A DNA stretch of 52,946 nt from Candidatus Thorarchaeota archaeon (GTDB taxonomy: Archaea; Asgardarchaeota; Thorarchaeia; Thorarchaeales; Thorarchaeaceae), in NCBI GenBank assembly GCA_003345545.1, contig PRDH01000016.1, forward strand, positions 1-52,946, in the 5' to 3' direction. The notes below the pieces were generated by a model, which saw only the letters and a list, made by a program, of their open reading frames with translations, searched no databases and was not told the origin of the DNA. This document shows positions 8,483 through 17,839 of this stretch, one piece after another; the stretch's first letter is position 1; every line of letters starts with the position of its first letter. Both the position numbers and the translations under genes were made by a program.

Positions 8483-11140
8483 CTACTCCATCCTTCCTTT
8501 ACCAAGGACTTTCTCGATTGCTATGTCAATGTTTACTGACCGCCCGTGATCTGACTTGCTTGGATCAACTCCGTCATCGCCAAAACGAAATTGGACGATC
8601 CTTCCAGGTGCTGTTCGCACAGTACCATCCGTTTCTACCTTGAGATCTTGAAGCGCCGTCATTAGACGCCTTTGCATGTAACCTGAAGTTGAGGTTCGTA
8701 CTGCTGTGTCAACAAGCCCCTCGCGCCCTCCTGCTGCATGGAACCAATATTCGATTGGATCCAAGCCGCTCTTGTAGCTAGACTTGACAAACCCGTGTGC
8801 TCGTGCACCAAGGTCTCCTCTCTCAAAATGCGGCAGAGTTCTACCCACATACCCTCTACTAATACGTTCACCTCGTACAGCCTGCTGCCCTACAACAGCT
8901 GCCATCTGTGATAGATTGAGCCTTGACCCTCTTGCACCGGTCTGCGCCATGATGACTGCTGTGTTCTCCAGACCCAGATGCTCCCCAGCCACCTCACCAG
9001 CAGAGTCTCGCGCCTCAGCTAGAGTTGCCTTGATTCTCTGTTCGAGGGTTTCTAAGAGGGTCTGACCAGGATTCGGGTCGAACTCGCCTCTCTTGTAGGT
9101 CTCGATGAGTTGATTCACTTTATTGTCAGCCTCGGAGAGGATTTTCTCAATTCTCTGTGATGCAGCACGGGGCAACGTAACATCATTCAGGCCCATAGAG
9201 AATCCTCTGTCAGTGATGAGACGGACAAGGAGTTTTCCCACCGAGTCCATGAACACCCTGGCTGCAGTCGATCCCTTCTCCTTGATTATTCTGTGAAAGA
9301 GCGAGTCTGGCTCTCCTGCGCCGAATGCCTTCTCATCTATAACACCAAATAATAGATTGCCATCGCGTATGACATCAAAGGAGTCAAACTCACAGTCTTC
9401 ATGCTTACAGACAGTGCACTTTCTACATATGTTCGCTTTGAACGAGATATTGATTCCTTGAGGAATGAATATGCTGAAGATCTGTTTGCCAGTCCATAGC
9501 TCTATGGGAGCCTTGATGGCTGGCTCAGGAAGACTCTGTGCTCGATTCGCAGCTGCCAGCAACTGGTTCACCTGGTCTTTTGTGTAAAGACTTGACTTGC
9601 GAGTTAGGAGAAATGCTGCTGAGATGTAGTCTTGAAGTGCCCCAATGATTGGTCCGCCATATCTTGGTGAGAGTATCTGTTCCTGTACTCGCATGAGTAC
9701 TCTTGCTTCTGCGCGTGCCTCCTCAGACTGGGGGACATGCAGATTCATTTCGTCACCATCAAAGTCAGCATTGTAAGGTGGGCATACATACAGTGACAAC
9801 CTGAAGGTTCGGTACGGCATGACCCGCACCTCATGTGCCATGATGGACATTCTGTGGAGAGATGGCTGCCTGTTGAATAGTACAATATCGCCGTCAGACA
9901 GGTGACGCTCTACTATGAAGCTGGGTTCGATTGTGTCAGCAATAATAGATCGGTCCTTAACAAACCGAAGGTCCACTCTTCTGCCATCTGTTCGAATCAA
10001 GTAGTTACAACCAGGATGTCTGTCAGGGCCCCGAATGACGAGCTCCTTCATCTCATCTATGTTCCATTCGGTCACACGTTCAGGAATAGTCAGAATCTTC
10101 GCAATCTGTTCAGGAACACCCACCTCGTTCATGCTGAGGTTGGGGTCTGGAGAGATGACAGTACGTGCCGAGAAGTCTACACGCTTCCCTGAGAGGTTGG
10201 AACGGAATCTACCCTCCTTCCCCTTTAGCCTCTGGGCAAGTGTTCTCAAAGCCCTTCCTGATCTATGCCGAGCAGGCGGTATACCGCTCACACCGTTATC
10301 AAAGTAGGTTGTACAGTGGTACTGCAGAAGTTCCCAAAGATCTTCGACGATAAGTTGTGGAGCTCCCGCATCTAGATTTTCACGGAGCCTCTGATTTATC
10401 CTGATAATGTCAATAAGCTTGTGACTGAGGTCATCCTCGCTCCTGACTCCAGACTCAAGAGTTATAGACGGTCTGACGGTGACTGGAGGAACTGCAAGTA
10501 CTGTCAGAATTGACCACTCAAGTCGTGCGGCTTCGGGATTGACACCAAGTAGGCGATAGTCATCGTCTGAAACGTTTTCGAGTCGTGCTCTGATATCAAT
10601 AGGTGTGAGTCTAACAGACCCAGCCTCACCGACTTCATAAATCGAGGTGGGCTTCTCGAGCTTGAGTTTGAGTTGCGGCTGCTCGCAATGAGGACAGGTC
10701 TTGACCTTTGCAGCTCTCTTGAGAAGCTCATTAGAGAGATTAGCAGTCTTCTGGCCCATCTCTGGATACCTCCTGAATAGCTTCTGAAAATGATCAGTTT
10801 CCTCGTCTGTCAGGAGGATTCTGTTGCACTCTCTGCATATGGCACGGAGGACTTTATGGATGACCTTTGAATAGCCCTCGTGCATGATTGGTCGTGCAAG
10901 TTCTATGTGACCAAAGTGGCCAGGACAATTACCGACCCTATTCCCGCAGGTCTTGCAGCGCTGACCAGGATCAATCACACCCAACTTGGGGTCCATGATA
11001 CCCGAATCGATAGGATAGCCGTCCTCATCATAAGTATCAGCTACGACTATCTGTGCAACAGACATCTTACGGATGTCATCAGGCGATAAGAGTCCGAACT
11101 CGATTGAATCAATCTTCTTAGTGGTAAGGCCAGTGATCAT
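8483..11140 (-). CDS. rpoA1: DNA-directed RNA polymerase subunit A'
   Basis: This 885-aa protein is the N-terminal two-thirds of the largest polymerase subunit and holds the catalytic centre. NADFDGDEMNLHVPQ supplies the three metal-binding aspartates. Zinc sites are CKTCGNRVGNCPGHFGH near the N-terminus, CPHC around 155, and a C-rich site near residue 575. GARGSRLNLSQMAAVVGQQ belongs to the funnel/bridge-helix region. The protein ends at the usual A'/A'' split. Its start abuts the rpoB stop, so translation is probably coupled. Confidence 0.98.
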   Translation of the reverse strand: MITGLTTKKIDSIEFGLLSPDDIRKMSVAQIVVADTYDEDGYPIDSGIMDPKLGVIDPGQRCKTCGNRVGNCPGHFGHIELARPIMHEGYSKVIHKVLRAICRECNRILLTDEETDHFQKLFRRYPEMGQKTANLSNELLKRAAKVKTCPHCEQPQLKLKLEKPTSIYEVGEAGSVRLTPIDIRARLENVSDDDYRLLGVNPEAARLEWSILTVLAVPPVTVRPSITLESGVRSEDDLSHKLIDIIRINQRLRENLDAGAPQLIVEDLWELLQYHCTTYFDNGVSGIPPARHRSGRALRTLAQRLKGKEGRFRSNLSGKRVDFSARTVISPDPNLSMNEVGVPEQIAKILTIPERVTEWNIDEMKELVIRGPDRHPGCNYLIRTDGRRVDLRFVKDRSIIADTIEPSFIVERHLSDGDIVLFNRQPSLHRMSIMAHEVRVMPYRTFRLSLYVCPPYNADFDGDEMNLHVPQSEEARAEARVLMRVQEQILSPRYGGPIIGALQDYISAAFLLTRKSSLYTKDQVNQLLAAANRAQSLPEPAIKAPIELWTGKQIFSIFIPQGINISFKANICRKCTVCKHEDCEFDSFDVIRDGNLLFGVIDEKAFGAGEPDSLFHRIIKEKGSTAARVFMDSVGKLLVRLITDRGFSMGLNDVTLPRAASQRIEKILSEADNKVNQLIETYKRGEFDPNPGQTLLETLEQRIKATLAEARDSAGEVAGEHLGLENTAVIMAQTGARGSRLNLSQMAAVVGQQAVRGERISRGYVGRTLPHFERGDLGARAHGFVKSSYKSGLDPIEYWFHAAGGREGLVDTAVRTSTSGYMQRRLMTALQDLKVETDGTVRTAPGRIVQFRFGDDGVDPSKSDHGRSVNIDIAIEKVLGKGRME

Positions 11141-14100
11141 CTAGATCATCTCCTTGAGTCTGAGCCGGGTAGCAAGACCCAGTGACATCATTTCTTGTAT
11201 CAGTAGTTTGAAGGCATATGAGACCACAACACTACTGATCTTGGCGTTTGAGCCACAGATTGGACAATAATATTGGTCTTTGTTACGGTCATAGACACCG
11301 ATGAGCCCGCACTCCTCACAGACGAGCATGTTACTCTTGTCCGACTCGTCCAAAAGACGACCTTTGAGGAGGATAGCAGCACCATGTCCAATGAGCACAT
11401 CACGTTCCATCTCTCCGAACCGGAGGCCACCCTCGCGAGCACGACCTTCAGTTGGCTGACGTGTCAGAATCTGGACAGGTCCTCGTGCTCTGGCGTGTAT
11501 CTTGTCGGCCACCATGTGATGCAACTTCTGATAGAAGATGACACCCATGAACACGTCGACCTTGAGTTTCTCTCCTGTGATACCAGAGTACATGGTTTCG
11601 CGGCCATTGTGTTTGAGACCATGCTTGCGGAGTATATCGAACAGCTGCTCCTCAGTGACACCGCAGAACGGTGTTGCATCCTGCTGTTCGCCATCCATAC
11701 ATGCAGCCTTACCAGCAACCATCTCCAGAATCTGTCCAATGGTCATTCGGCTTGGAATAGCATGAGGGTTGATGAGCAAATCTGGTACTACACCATCCTC
11801 GGTGAACGGTAAGTCCTGTTGTGGCACAACATAGCCAATGACTCCCTTCTGCCCATGACGCGATGCATACTTGTCACCGAGCTCTGGAATTCGCAGGTCA
11901 CGTACTTTCACTTTGACTAGGCGGTTGCCATCAATGGTTTCCGTAAGAATTACGCTGTCCACAACGCCCGCCTCTCCATGACGCACAGCCACAGAGGTTT
12001 CGCGGCGGTTGGGGGATGAAATCTCGAATTCCGAGTACTCTTCAAGGAATCGTGGAGGAGAGGTCCTGCCAATGAGTACGTCGCCTCCCTGTACTTCTAC
12101 TTCGGTCTCAATGACTCCATCTTCGCCAAGATTCCTGTACGACTCTGAAGCCCTGTACCCTCTAACGCTGCGATCTGGAATCTCGAACCTGTCTTCCTGA
12201 CCACCGGGATACTTGCGTTCTTCGCTCTCATAGACTCGAGCAAAGGTGCTTCTTCCTAGACCTCTCTCAATGGAGGCCTTGTTCATAATGAGGGCATCTT
12301 CAATATTGTATCCCTCGAAAGACAGGATTGCTACAACAAAGTTCTGTCCTGCAGGTCGCTCCTCGTAGCCAATAGAGTCCATGGCACGGGTCTTCACCAG
12401 AGGTACCTGAGGATAGTGGAAGAAATGAGACCGTGTGTCTGCTCGATATCTGAAATTCGCTGCCGGTACTCCGACGGACTGCTTTGCCATGCCAGCCATG
12501 TACACATTACGTGGAGACTGGTTTCTCTCTGGGAATGGGATTAGCGCTGCAGAGATGCCAAGAATTGTAGATGGCACAATCTCAAGATGAGTCGTGTTTG
12601 GACCTATGTCGGGAGGATACATAGCAATGAGGGTGTTTTCTTCCTCTTCAGCATCGATGAACTCTACGATGCCATTCCGTATTAAGTCTAGAAAGCCCCA
12701 CTCTCCGTCTACAATCATACGCAAGTGCTCATCAGTAAGACGACTCTTTCCATTCTCAACAACAATTACGGGTCTTCTCACTCGCCCAGCGTCACCGTTG
12801 ACCTGAACCTCATGGCTGTCCTCGTAGTAGGCAACATTGGTCTGGTTATCAATCTCTCCAGCACGACGTTTCTGCCGGAGTGTCTTGACCAGCACTTGTG
12901 GTGCGGGATGAATTCCAACAAGCCGCCCATTGAGAAAGACATCAGATCCCTTCCGGCCACGTTTGCCGTGGAGCTTCTCGATGGGTTCAACTTCTGCATT
13001 AATCATTGCACGCTCGACTATGTCTTCTTCAGTTCCAACTGAGATGTATGCCATCATTGCGATGTTCTTCACAAGACCACAGTTTGGACCCTCGGGTGTT
13101 TCGTTTGGACATATTTTACCCCAGTGAGTGGAATGCAGGTCTCGAGCCTCGAAATGAGGCTGAGATCGTGATAGAGGCGAAACCACCCTTCGTAGATGTG
13201 AGAGCGATGAGATGTAGTTAGTACGATCAAGAAGCTGGGATACCCCTGCCTTGCCACCAACCCAGTTACCTGTAGCAAGAGCGTGTTTCAGTCTCTGAGT
13301 AATCACGTCTGCTCTGACTGCTGTGCGAATGTTTGGTTTGCGACCTCTGACCGCTGTGCGCTCAAGTTGATACTTGATATCACGGGTCAGAGAATAGAGC
13401 GCTACCCTGAACAGTGACATCAGCAGGTCACCAGAGAGCTTCAATCTCTTGTTAGCATAATGGTCTTTGTCGTCTTGTTCTCGTTTTCCCAAGACTAGCT
13501 CAAGCAGTCGTTCAACCATCTGACCGAGATAGTATGCCTTTTGAAGTCGGCTATCATCTTCAGTTCCGATGTGAGGAAGCAGGTAACGGTCAAGCACCTT
13601 TTCAGCACGTGCAAGTCTGTACTCCTTTGTCTGACCGACTGCAACACGTTTCCCGATGAAGTCAAGAGCGTTGACACGAGTTGACCCCTCCTCTTCATCC
13701 CCAGTAGCGTTGATTGGTGCAGACTGCTCAATAGTGACGATTAGTTCGTTTCGGATCTCATCATCATCAGAGATGACATCCACAATCTCCCTATCAGACT
13801 CAAGACCTAGTGACTTCATCAGAATGGCAAGGGGAATCTTTCCTGGAACAGAGGGGAAAGAGACTCTCAGTTCACCGGTCCGCTTTCTCTCAATAGTGAC
13901 AGGAGCTCTGAAACCACGGGATGTTGAGAAGACTTTGGCAATATGGGTGAAGCTTGAGCTCTTGCTCGCCTCCTCGATGAGAATTCGGTTTGGCGCCAAA
14001 TCTTCCTGCGTTACCAGAACACGTTCAGATCCGTTGATTATGAAATAGCCACCGGGGTCCTTTGGATCCTCACCAAGGGCAATGAGTTCTTCATCGGTCT

Positions 14101-14512
14101 TACCGTGAAGATGACATTGTTCGCATCGAAGCATGATTGGCATGTTGCCAATGTAGATTTTCAGGGTCTCAAGCCGGGTTGATACAGACCCCTCCTTTCG
14201 GACCGGGGTCATGTTCAGGAAGAGTTTGCTGGCGTACGTGAGGTTTCTGATTCTTGCCTCGTTGGGAGTCAGATTGTGTTCGCTCCCATCGGCCTCTCTA
14301 ATCGTAGGTTTTCCTATCTCGATATCGCCCAATTCTACGACATAACCCTCGATCTTAGGAGTCAGCTTTCCAACACTGTCAACTACTTGCTGAAGCTCCT
14401 CCCGTATGAACCGATTAAACGAGTCAAGATGTTGGCCGACTAGTCCATAATGGTCGAAGAACGCCTCAATGACAGGCCAATACTTTTCCCGATCTTTAGT
14501 ACCCGACGCCAT
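11141..14512 (-). CDS. rpoB: DNA-directed RNA polymerase subunit B
   Basis: This 1123-aa second-largest subunit is encoded as one intact polypeptide, not split into B' and B'' as in some methanogens. Conserved blocks are CPNETPEGPNCGLVKN, GDKYASRHGQKGVIG, GLRFGEMERDVLIGHG and a C-terminal zinc site (CEEC, then CPIC). It is the first recognised gene of the operon. rpoH, which usually precedes rpoB in archaea, is missing here and a tRNA gene lies upstream instead. A 28-codon frame ends seven bases before the ATG. Confidence 0.98.
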   Translation of the reverse strand: MASGTKDREKYWPVIEAFFDHYGLVGQHLDSFNRFIREELQQVVDSVGKLTPKIEGYVVELGDIEIGKPTIREADGSEHNLTPNEARIRNLTYASKLFLNMTPVRKEGSVSTRLETLKIYIGNMPIMLRCEQCHLHGKTDEELIALGEDPKDPGGYFIINGSERVLVTQEDLAPNRILIEEASKSSSFTHIAKVFSTSRGFRAPVTIERKRTGELRVSFPSVPGKIPLAILMKSLGLESDREIVDVISDDDEIRNELIVTIEQSAPINATGDEEEGSTRVNALDFIGKRVAVGQTKEYRLARAEKVLDRYLLPHIGTEDDSRLQKAYYLGQMVERLLELVLGKREQDDKDHYANKRLKLSGDLLMSLFRVALYSLTRDIKYQLERTAVRGRKPNIRTAVRADVITQRLKHALATGNWVGGKAGVSQLLDRTNYISSLSHLRRVVSPLSRSQPHFEARDLHSTHWGKICPNETPEGPNCGLVKNIAMMAYISVGTEEDIVERAMINAEVEPIEKLHGKRGRKGSDVFLNGRLVGIHPAPQVLVKTLRQKRRAGEIDNQTNVAYYEDSHEVQVNGDAGRVRRPVIVVENGKSRLTDEHLRMIVDGEWGFLDLIRNGIVEFIDAEEEENTLIAMYPPDIGPNTTHLEIVPSTILGISAALIPFPERNQSPRNVYMAGMAKQSVGVPAANFRYRADTRSHFFHYPQVPLVKTRAMDSIGYEERPAGQNFVVAILSFEGYNIEDALIMNKASIERGLGRSTFARVYESEERKYPGGQEDRFEIPDRSVRGYRASESYRNLGEDGVIETEVEVQGGDVLIGRTSPPRFLEEYSEFEISSPNRRETSVAVRHGEAGVVDSVILTETIDGNRLVKVKVRDLRIPELGDKYASRHGQKGVIGYVVPQQDLPFTEDGVVPDLLINPHAIPSRMTIGQILEMVAGKAACMDGEQQDATPFCGVTEEQLFDILRKHGLKHNGRETMYSGITGEKLKVDVFMGVIFYQKLHHMVADKIHARARGPVQILTRQPTEGRAREGGLRFGEMERDVLIGHGAAILLKGRLLDESDKSNMLVCEECGLIGVYDRNKDQYYCPICGSNAKISSVVVSYAFKLLIQEMMSLGLATRLRLKEMI

Positions 14513-14519
14513 AGAGTAA

Positions 14520-14606
14520 TCACACCGTGAATGTGTAGGACGGGGGAACTATCGCTAGCACATACGCTTCCCAACGCATGGAACCCAGAAACCCGAGCTC
14601 GTACAT
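14520..14606 (-). CDS. Possible 28-aa leader frame before rpoB
   Basis: A 28-codon frame (ATG 14606, TGA 14520-14522) ends seven bases before the rpoB start. A weak TATA-like agtaaac at about 14631-14637 would place transcription start at its ATG. It does not resemble RpoH. It could be a leader peptide or chance, and codon-level conservation is unknown. Confidence 0.25.
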   Translation of the reverse strand: MYELGFLGSMRWEAYVLAIVPPSYTFTV

Positions 14607-14681
14607 CTGCCGCAATAGCCGCCCCGTTTGTTGTTTACTCTGACAGACTCTGCTGTTGGTCCCCACCCATATCGAGGCCGA

Positions 14682-14790
14682 TGGCGGGCTCGGCGGGATT
14701 TGAACCCGCGGCCCTTTCCCGAGTCAAGAGAAGAACCTCTTGCTCATCAGGTTAAAGGCCTGCTGCGCTTCCTAGCTGCGCCACGAGCCC
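14682..14790 (-). tRNA. tRNA, probably Lys(TTT), with variable-loop insertion
   Basis: The acceptor arm gggctcg/cgagccc pairs fully, the discriminator is G and CCA is encoded. The D arm (gcgc/gcgc) and T arm (gcggg ttcaaat cccgc) are intact. The anticodon arm reads gcagg-cctttaa-cctga, giving anticodon TTT, though position 33 is C and one stem pair is lost. Between the anticodon arm and the T arm lie about 37 bases instead of about 5. They contain a strong hairpin (gagcaagag against ctcttgactc), so an intron in the variable loop is likely. The same layout occurs in the tRNA-Val gene at 52566. Confidence 0.7.
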
Positions 14791-15161
14791 CTGATGTCTA
14801 GGCGGTTCTCAGCTGTTCACCTTCGGTGCTCTATGCATGACAACGAGTACCATGAAATGTGACTTATGGCCATGCATGAATGGGAAGCAGTTCTGCCTGA
14901 GCAAAGGACAAAAAATTCTGTAGCCATAAAAGGATTCCGATAAAACACATAAATGGCATGACATCTAAGGGCGGTCTGGCGATGTACGCCACTGATATTA
15001 TACGCTATGGACCATAATAAACTTACGCTGTCGCCCAGCTTTAGTGATCAACTCTCAAGGAAAATGCGTGATAATGATTCACTCTTGATTCTTGATGTGA
15101 AAATGGCGTATTCTCGACCGATGACTTTAATAGAATTTCACGTTTGCAGCAGTGGAAACTC
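14791..15161. other. Gene-free stretch between two tRNA genes
   Basis: I see no convincing gene in these 371 bases between oppositely oriented tRNA genes. A 25-codon plus-strand frame (14866-14943) has no supporting signal. The only clear element is a TATA-like actttaatag at about 15123-15132, about 32 bases before tRNA-Asp and suitable as its promoter. Confidence 0.5.
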
Positions 15162-15268
15162 GCCCCTGTAGTGTAGTACGGTTTAGCATTTAAGACTGTC
15201 AATCCGAGCGGATTGACGCTTGAAGCAGACCTCTTGAGACCCGGGTTCAAATCCCGGCGGGGGCGCCA
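15162..15268 (+). tRNA. tRNA-Asp(GTC) with anticodon-loop intron
   Basis: The acceptor is gcccctg/cgggggc with one G-T pair, discriminator G and encoded CCA. The anticodon stem taaga/tcttg encloses loop ct-gtc-a. About 29 bases are inserted at the canonical 37/38 site and begin with a hairpin (aatccgagcggatt). The T arm ccggg ttcaaat cccgg is perfect. A TATA box lies about 32 bases upstream. Confidence 0.9.
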
Positions 15269-15350
15269 CTTCTTCTACAAGTCCACTCCGCAGCGTTTTG
15301 ATGACCTACATCGTGACTGACATAAGGAATGATGAACACAGCACAGTACT

Positions 15351-15815
15351 ATGATGTCCTGCATCGAGATGTTAGTCAATCACAATCTCACTGTCAGAAG
15401 ATCAATACTTGAAACACTGGAGGGATTGAACAACGGGGCCTTCGTGCGTGATTCGGGAAGTGGGATTGAATCCATTCGAGACATCCTCGTACATCTGATT
15501 GATACTGAGAGATACTGGATCTCGGTCTTGAGAGAGAGGGAGTGCGTGCGTCTTAATCCTGCAGACTTCGGTACCATAGGGGACATCAAGACAGTCTGGT
15601 GCGAAACAGAAGAACTCACAAGGAGATTTCTAAAGGACTTGAGTCAAGAACAGCTTAGCCATGTCAGGTCTGTGAGAAACGACGAAAAGACCATCTATTT
15701 CACGGTGGCAAAAGTCCTCATCCATTTGGCTGTTCATGAGGTTCATCACCAAGGACTGATTGTTGGGCTTATCAGGCAGCTTGGACTTGACCCACCAAAT
15801 ACAGACATGTTATAG
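15351..15815 (+). CDS. DinB-like metal-binding four-helix protein
   Basis: This 154-aa protein matches the DinB/DUF664 pattern. The first metal-ligand His lies in ILVHLIDTERYW (about 48), and two more His follow near the C-terminus in AVHEVHHQGL. The fold is a four-helix bundle that usually binds zinc or nickel. Members act as thiol transferases or hydrolases, or are uncharacterised. It precedes the SIS gene by 12 bases on the same strand, so the two may be cotranscribed. The substrate is unknown. Confidence 0.8.
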   Translation: MMSCIEMLVNHNLTVRRSILETLEGLNNGAFVRDSGSGIESIRDILVHLIDTERYWISVLRERECVRLNPADFGTIGDIKTVWCETEELTRRFLKDLSQEQLSHVRSVRNDEKTIYFTVAKVLIHLAVHEVHHQGLIVGLIRQLGLDPPNTDML

Positions 15816-15827
15816 GAGCAATGCACA

Positions 15828-16826
15828 ATGACTGAGTTCTTGGATTCGTGTTTGGCTGCCATCAAGGTACAAGAGAAATCAATTGCCGATACGCTGAAGA
15901 ATGTAGCTGCCGAAACAGGACCCTGGATTGCTGCTAAGCAACGGGTCATTCTCGTGGGTGCGGGTGACTCCTATGCAGTTGCGGATTTTGGGAGGTGGGC
16001 ATTGCTCAGTGCGGGTGTTAATGCGTACTCGGTTTCGCCAACGGAAATTGCGTACATTCCCTTGGACTCTGAGTGTGTTGTGATTGGAATAACTGCGTCT
16101 GGCAGGAGCCTTTCAACACTAGATGCAATACGAACGGCCAAGGCACATGGAGCAAGTATCATTGTTCTCACAGATGATCCAAATGGAAGAGCCGCAAAGG
16201 AAACCCTAGACGTATGGACCACAAGAGCAGGTGTAGAATCGTATAATGTGAGCCCGGCCTCTCCAACTACGACGGCGATGGCTTATCTTCTCAAGGTTGC
16301 CTCTGGACTCAGTAGTAAGTTCCAGATTGACCTGCAACATGATGTCAATCGTCTATCGAGAGCCGGTAGAGAGATGGTGGCATGGGCCGAAGAAGAAGGC
16401 ATTACAATCTCAAACATGATATCGCCGAAGGCCCCCCTGTATATGATCTCTGATGGCCCAAACTACACAGCAGCTCAGATTGGGATGATGAAGTTCAACG
16501 AGTTTTCAATAATGAAGGGAATTGCCGCTCTTCGAGAAGAGTTCTGTCACCACCACAACCTGTCAATCGGAGAGGGAGAACAAGTCATCCTCATATCGAT
16601 CAGTCCTCCATCAGCCAGCGACAATCTGTATCTAGGGGTTCTATCAGACACTCTGAAAATGAAGACGCACCATCTTCACAATGAACTGGGCTTGAGAACA
16701 GCTCTTGCTCAGGCAATTCCAAATACAATTGCGCTGCAGATGGCCGCGCACTATACTGTGCGTCGCTTCAAACCAGATATGGAAGGTTTCAAGATGCCTC
16801 ATGCAAAGGCATTCCAGATCTATTGA
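15828..16826 (+). CDS. SIS-domain sugar-phosphate isomerase-like protein
   Basis: This 332-aa protein has two SIS (sugar isomerase) domains arranged as in the C-terminal half of GlmS. VILVGAGDSYAVADFG (about 40-55) and VIGITASGRSLSTLDAI (about 85-101) form the phosphosugar-binding loops. The second domain includes PLYMISDGPNYTAAQIGMMKFNEFS, and an EEFCHHHN segment supplies the glutamate and histidine typical of the active site. No glutaminase domain is present, so it may act as an ammonia-using isomerase/deaminase or a sugar-phosphate sensor. Confidence 0.85.
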   Translation: MTEFLDSCLAAIKVQEKSIADTLKNVAAETGPWIAAKQRVILVGAGDSYAVADFGRWALLSAGVNAYSVSPTEIAYIPLDSECVVIGITASGRSLSTLDAIRTAKAHGASIIVLTDDPNGRAAKETLDVWTTRAGVESYNVSPASPTTTAMAYLLKVASGLSSKFQIDLQHDVNRLSRAGREMVAWAEEEGITISNMISPKAPLYMISDGPNYTAAQIGMMKFNEFSIMKGIAALREEFCHHHNLSIGEGEQVILISISPPSASDNLYLGVLSDTLKMKTHHLHNELGLRTALAQAIPNTIALQMAAHYTVRRFKPDMEGFKMPHAKAFQIY

Positions 16827-16878
16827 ATTTCGTCCTTCAAGGGAAGACCTATCAATATCCAAGAAATCGTGAGAAACT

Positions 16879-17838
16879 GTGACAGATTTATCAAGACTCC
16901 TTCAAGAGAGTGGTACTCCAGAGAAACGCAGATTCATTGCCGATTACATCCATGATCATTCTCATGAGTTCGAGTCATTACTTGACAGCACGTTCGAGTA
17001 CGACGAGGGTTTGAAGGGACATATACTTGACATTGTGGACCTCCTGAATAGTACTCTGATGGTCCGTGTCATAGAGAAAGCTGTCATGGACGATGATGTG
17101 CAGACCCGGATAAGAGGGCTACAGGCAGCATACAGAAGCAGAGTCGACTCGGTCAACGTACATGTCGCACAGATTCTGATGGCCGAAGAGGAGGAGTTTG
17201 AGGCACGAAAATGGGCTCTGCATATCTTGGGAAGCACGGATCCCGACTACTACAGCCAGATGATAAGAAAGATGACACGCGATCGCTCTGAAGACCTCAG
17301 ACTACGAAAGGAGGCAGTCTTCGCCCTCACGAAGATTGTGAATGATAAGACAGTGGGGACTCTCTGCACACTCTTGGGTGACTCTAATGTTGAGATACGA
17401 CGGTCCGGGGCATGGGCCCTCAGCAATGTTGGAGCCCCAGAGTCCGTTAGCTGTCTATTGGCTGCCTTAGATGATGAAGACGAAGATGTCCGGGACTGGG
17501 CAATACGCGCACTTCGTGATATGGATGATGCTCATGCATTGCAGGGACTTGCTGATGCAATTCATTCAAGCTCTCCAGAGGAGCAGGTGAGAATGATTCG
17601 ATTAGTAGTAGAGCGGCGGTCAGAGGTCATTCTGAGAGTTATTGCAGAGCTTCTGGGTTCGCAAGAGCTTGATGTCAGACGTACTGCTGCATGGGCATTG
17701 AGCGTGTCGCCATACCCGCCGGCCGTGCCAAGTCTCAAGACGCTTCTTGATGATCAGGATGAGCAGACCAGAGAGTATGCAAGAGTAGCTCTGATTAGGA
17801 GCGGTGGTCTTGACCCCACTGAGCTGACCTTAGAATAG
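16879..17838 (+). CDS. HEAT-repeat protein
   Basis: This 319-aa all-helical solenoid has recognisable PBS-lyase-type HEAT repeats. Examples are VEIRRSGAWALSNVGAPES, EDVRDWAIRALRDMDD and LDVRRTAAWALSVSPYPPA, spaced about 30 residues apart. Such proteins act as scaffolds or as assembly factors for other proteins. It starts at GTG 16879 and lies 52 bases downstream of the SIS gene, so it may share the transcript. No catalytic motif is visible. Confidence 0.8.
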   Translation: MTDLSRLLQESGTPEKRRFIADYIHDHSHEFESLLDSTFEYDEGLKGHILDIVDLLNSTLMVRVIEKAVMDDDVQTRIRGLQAAYRSRVDSVNVHVAQILMAEEEEFEARKWALHILGSTDPDYYSQMIRKMTRDRSEDLRLRKEAVFALTKIVNDKTVGTLCTLLGDSNVEIRRSGAWALSNVGAPESVSCLLAALDDEDEDVRDWAIRALRDMDDAHALQGLADAIHSSSPEEQVRMIRLVVERRSEVILRVIAELLGSQELDVRRTAAWALSVSPYPPAVPSLKTLLDDQDEQTREYARVALIRSGGLDPTELTLE

Positions 17839-17839
17839 A

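Noticed and set aside
15041..15250. 69-codon minus-strand frame
   Set aside because: It overlaps tRNA-Asp on the opposite strand and has no coding signal of its own.
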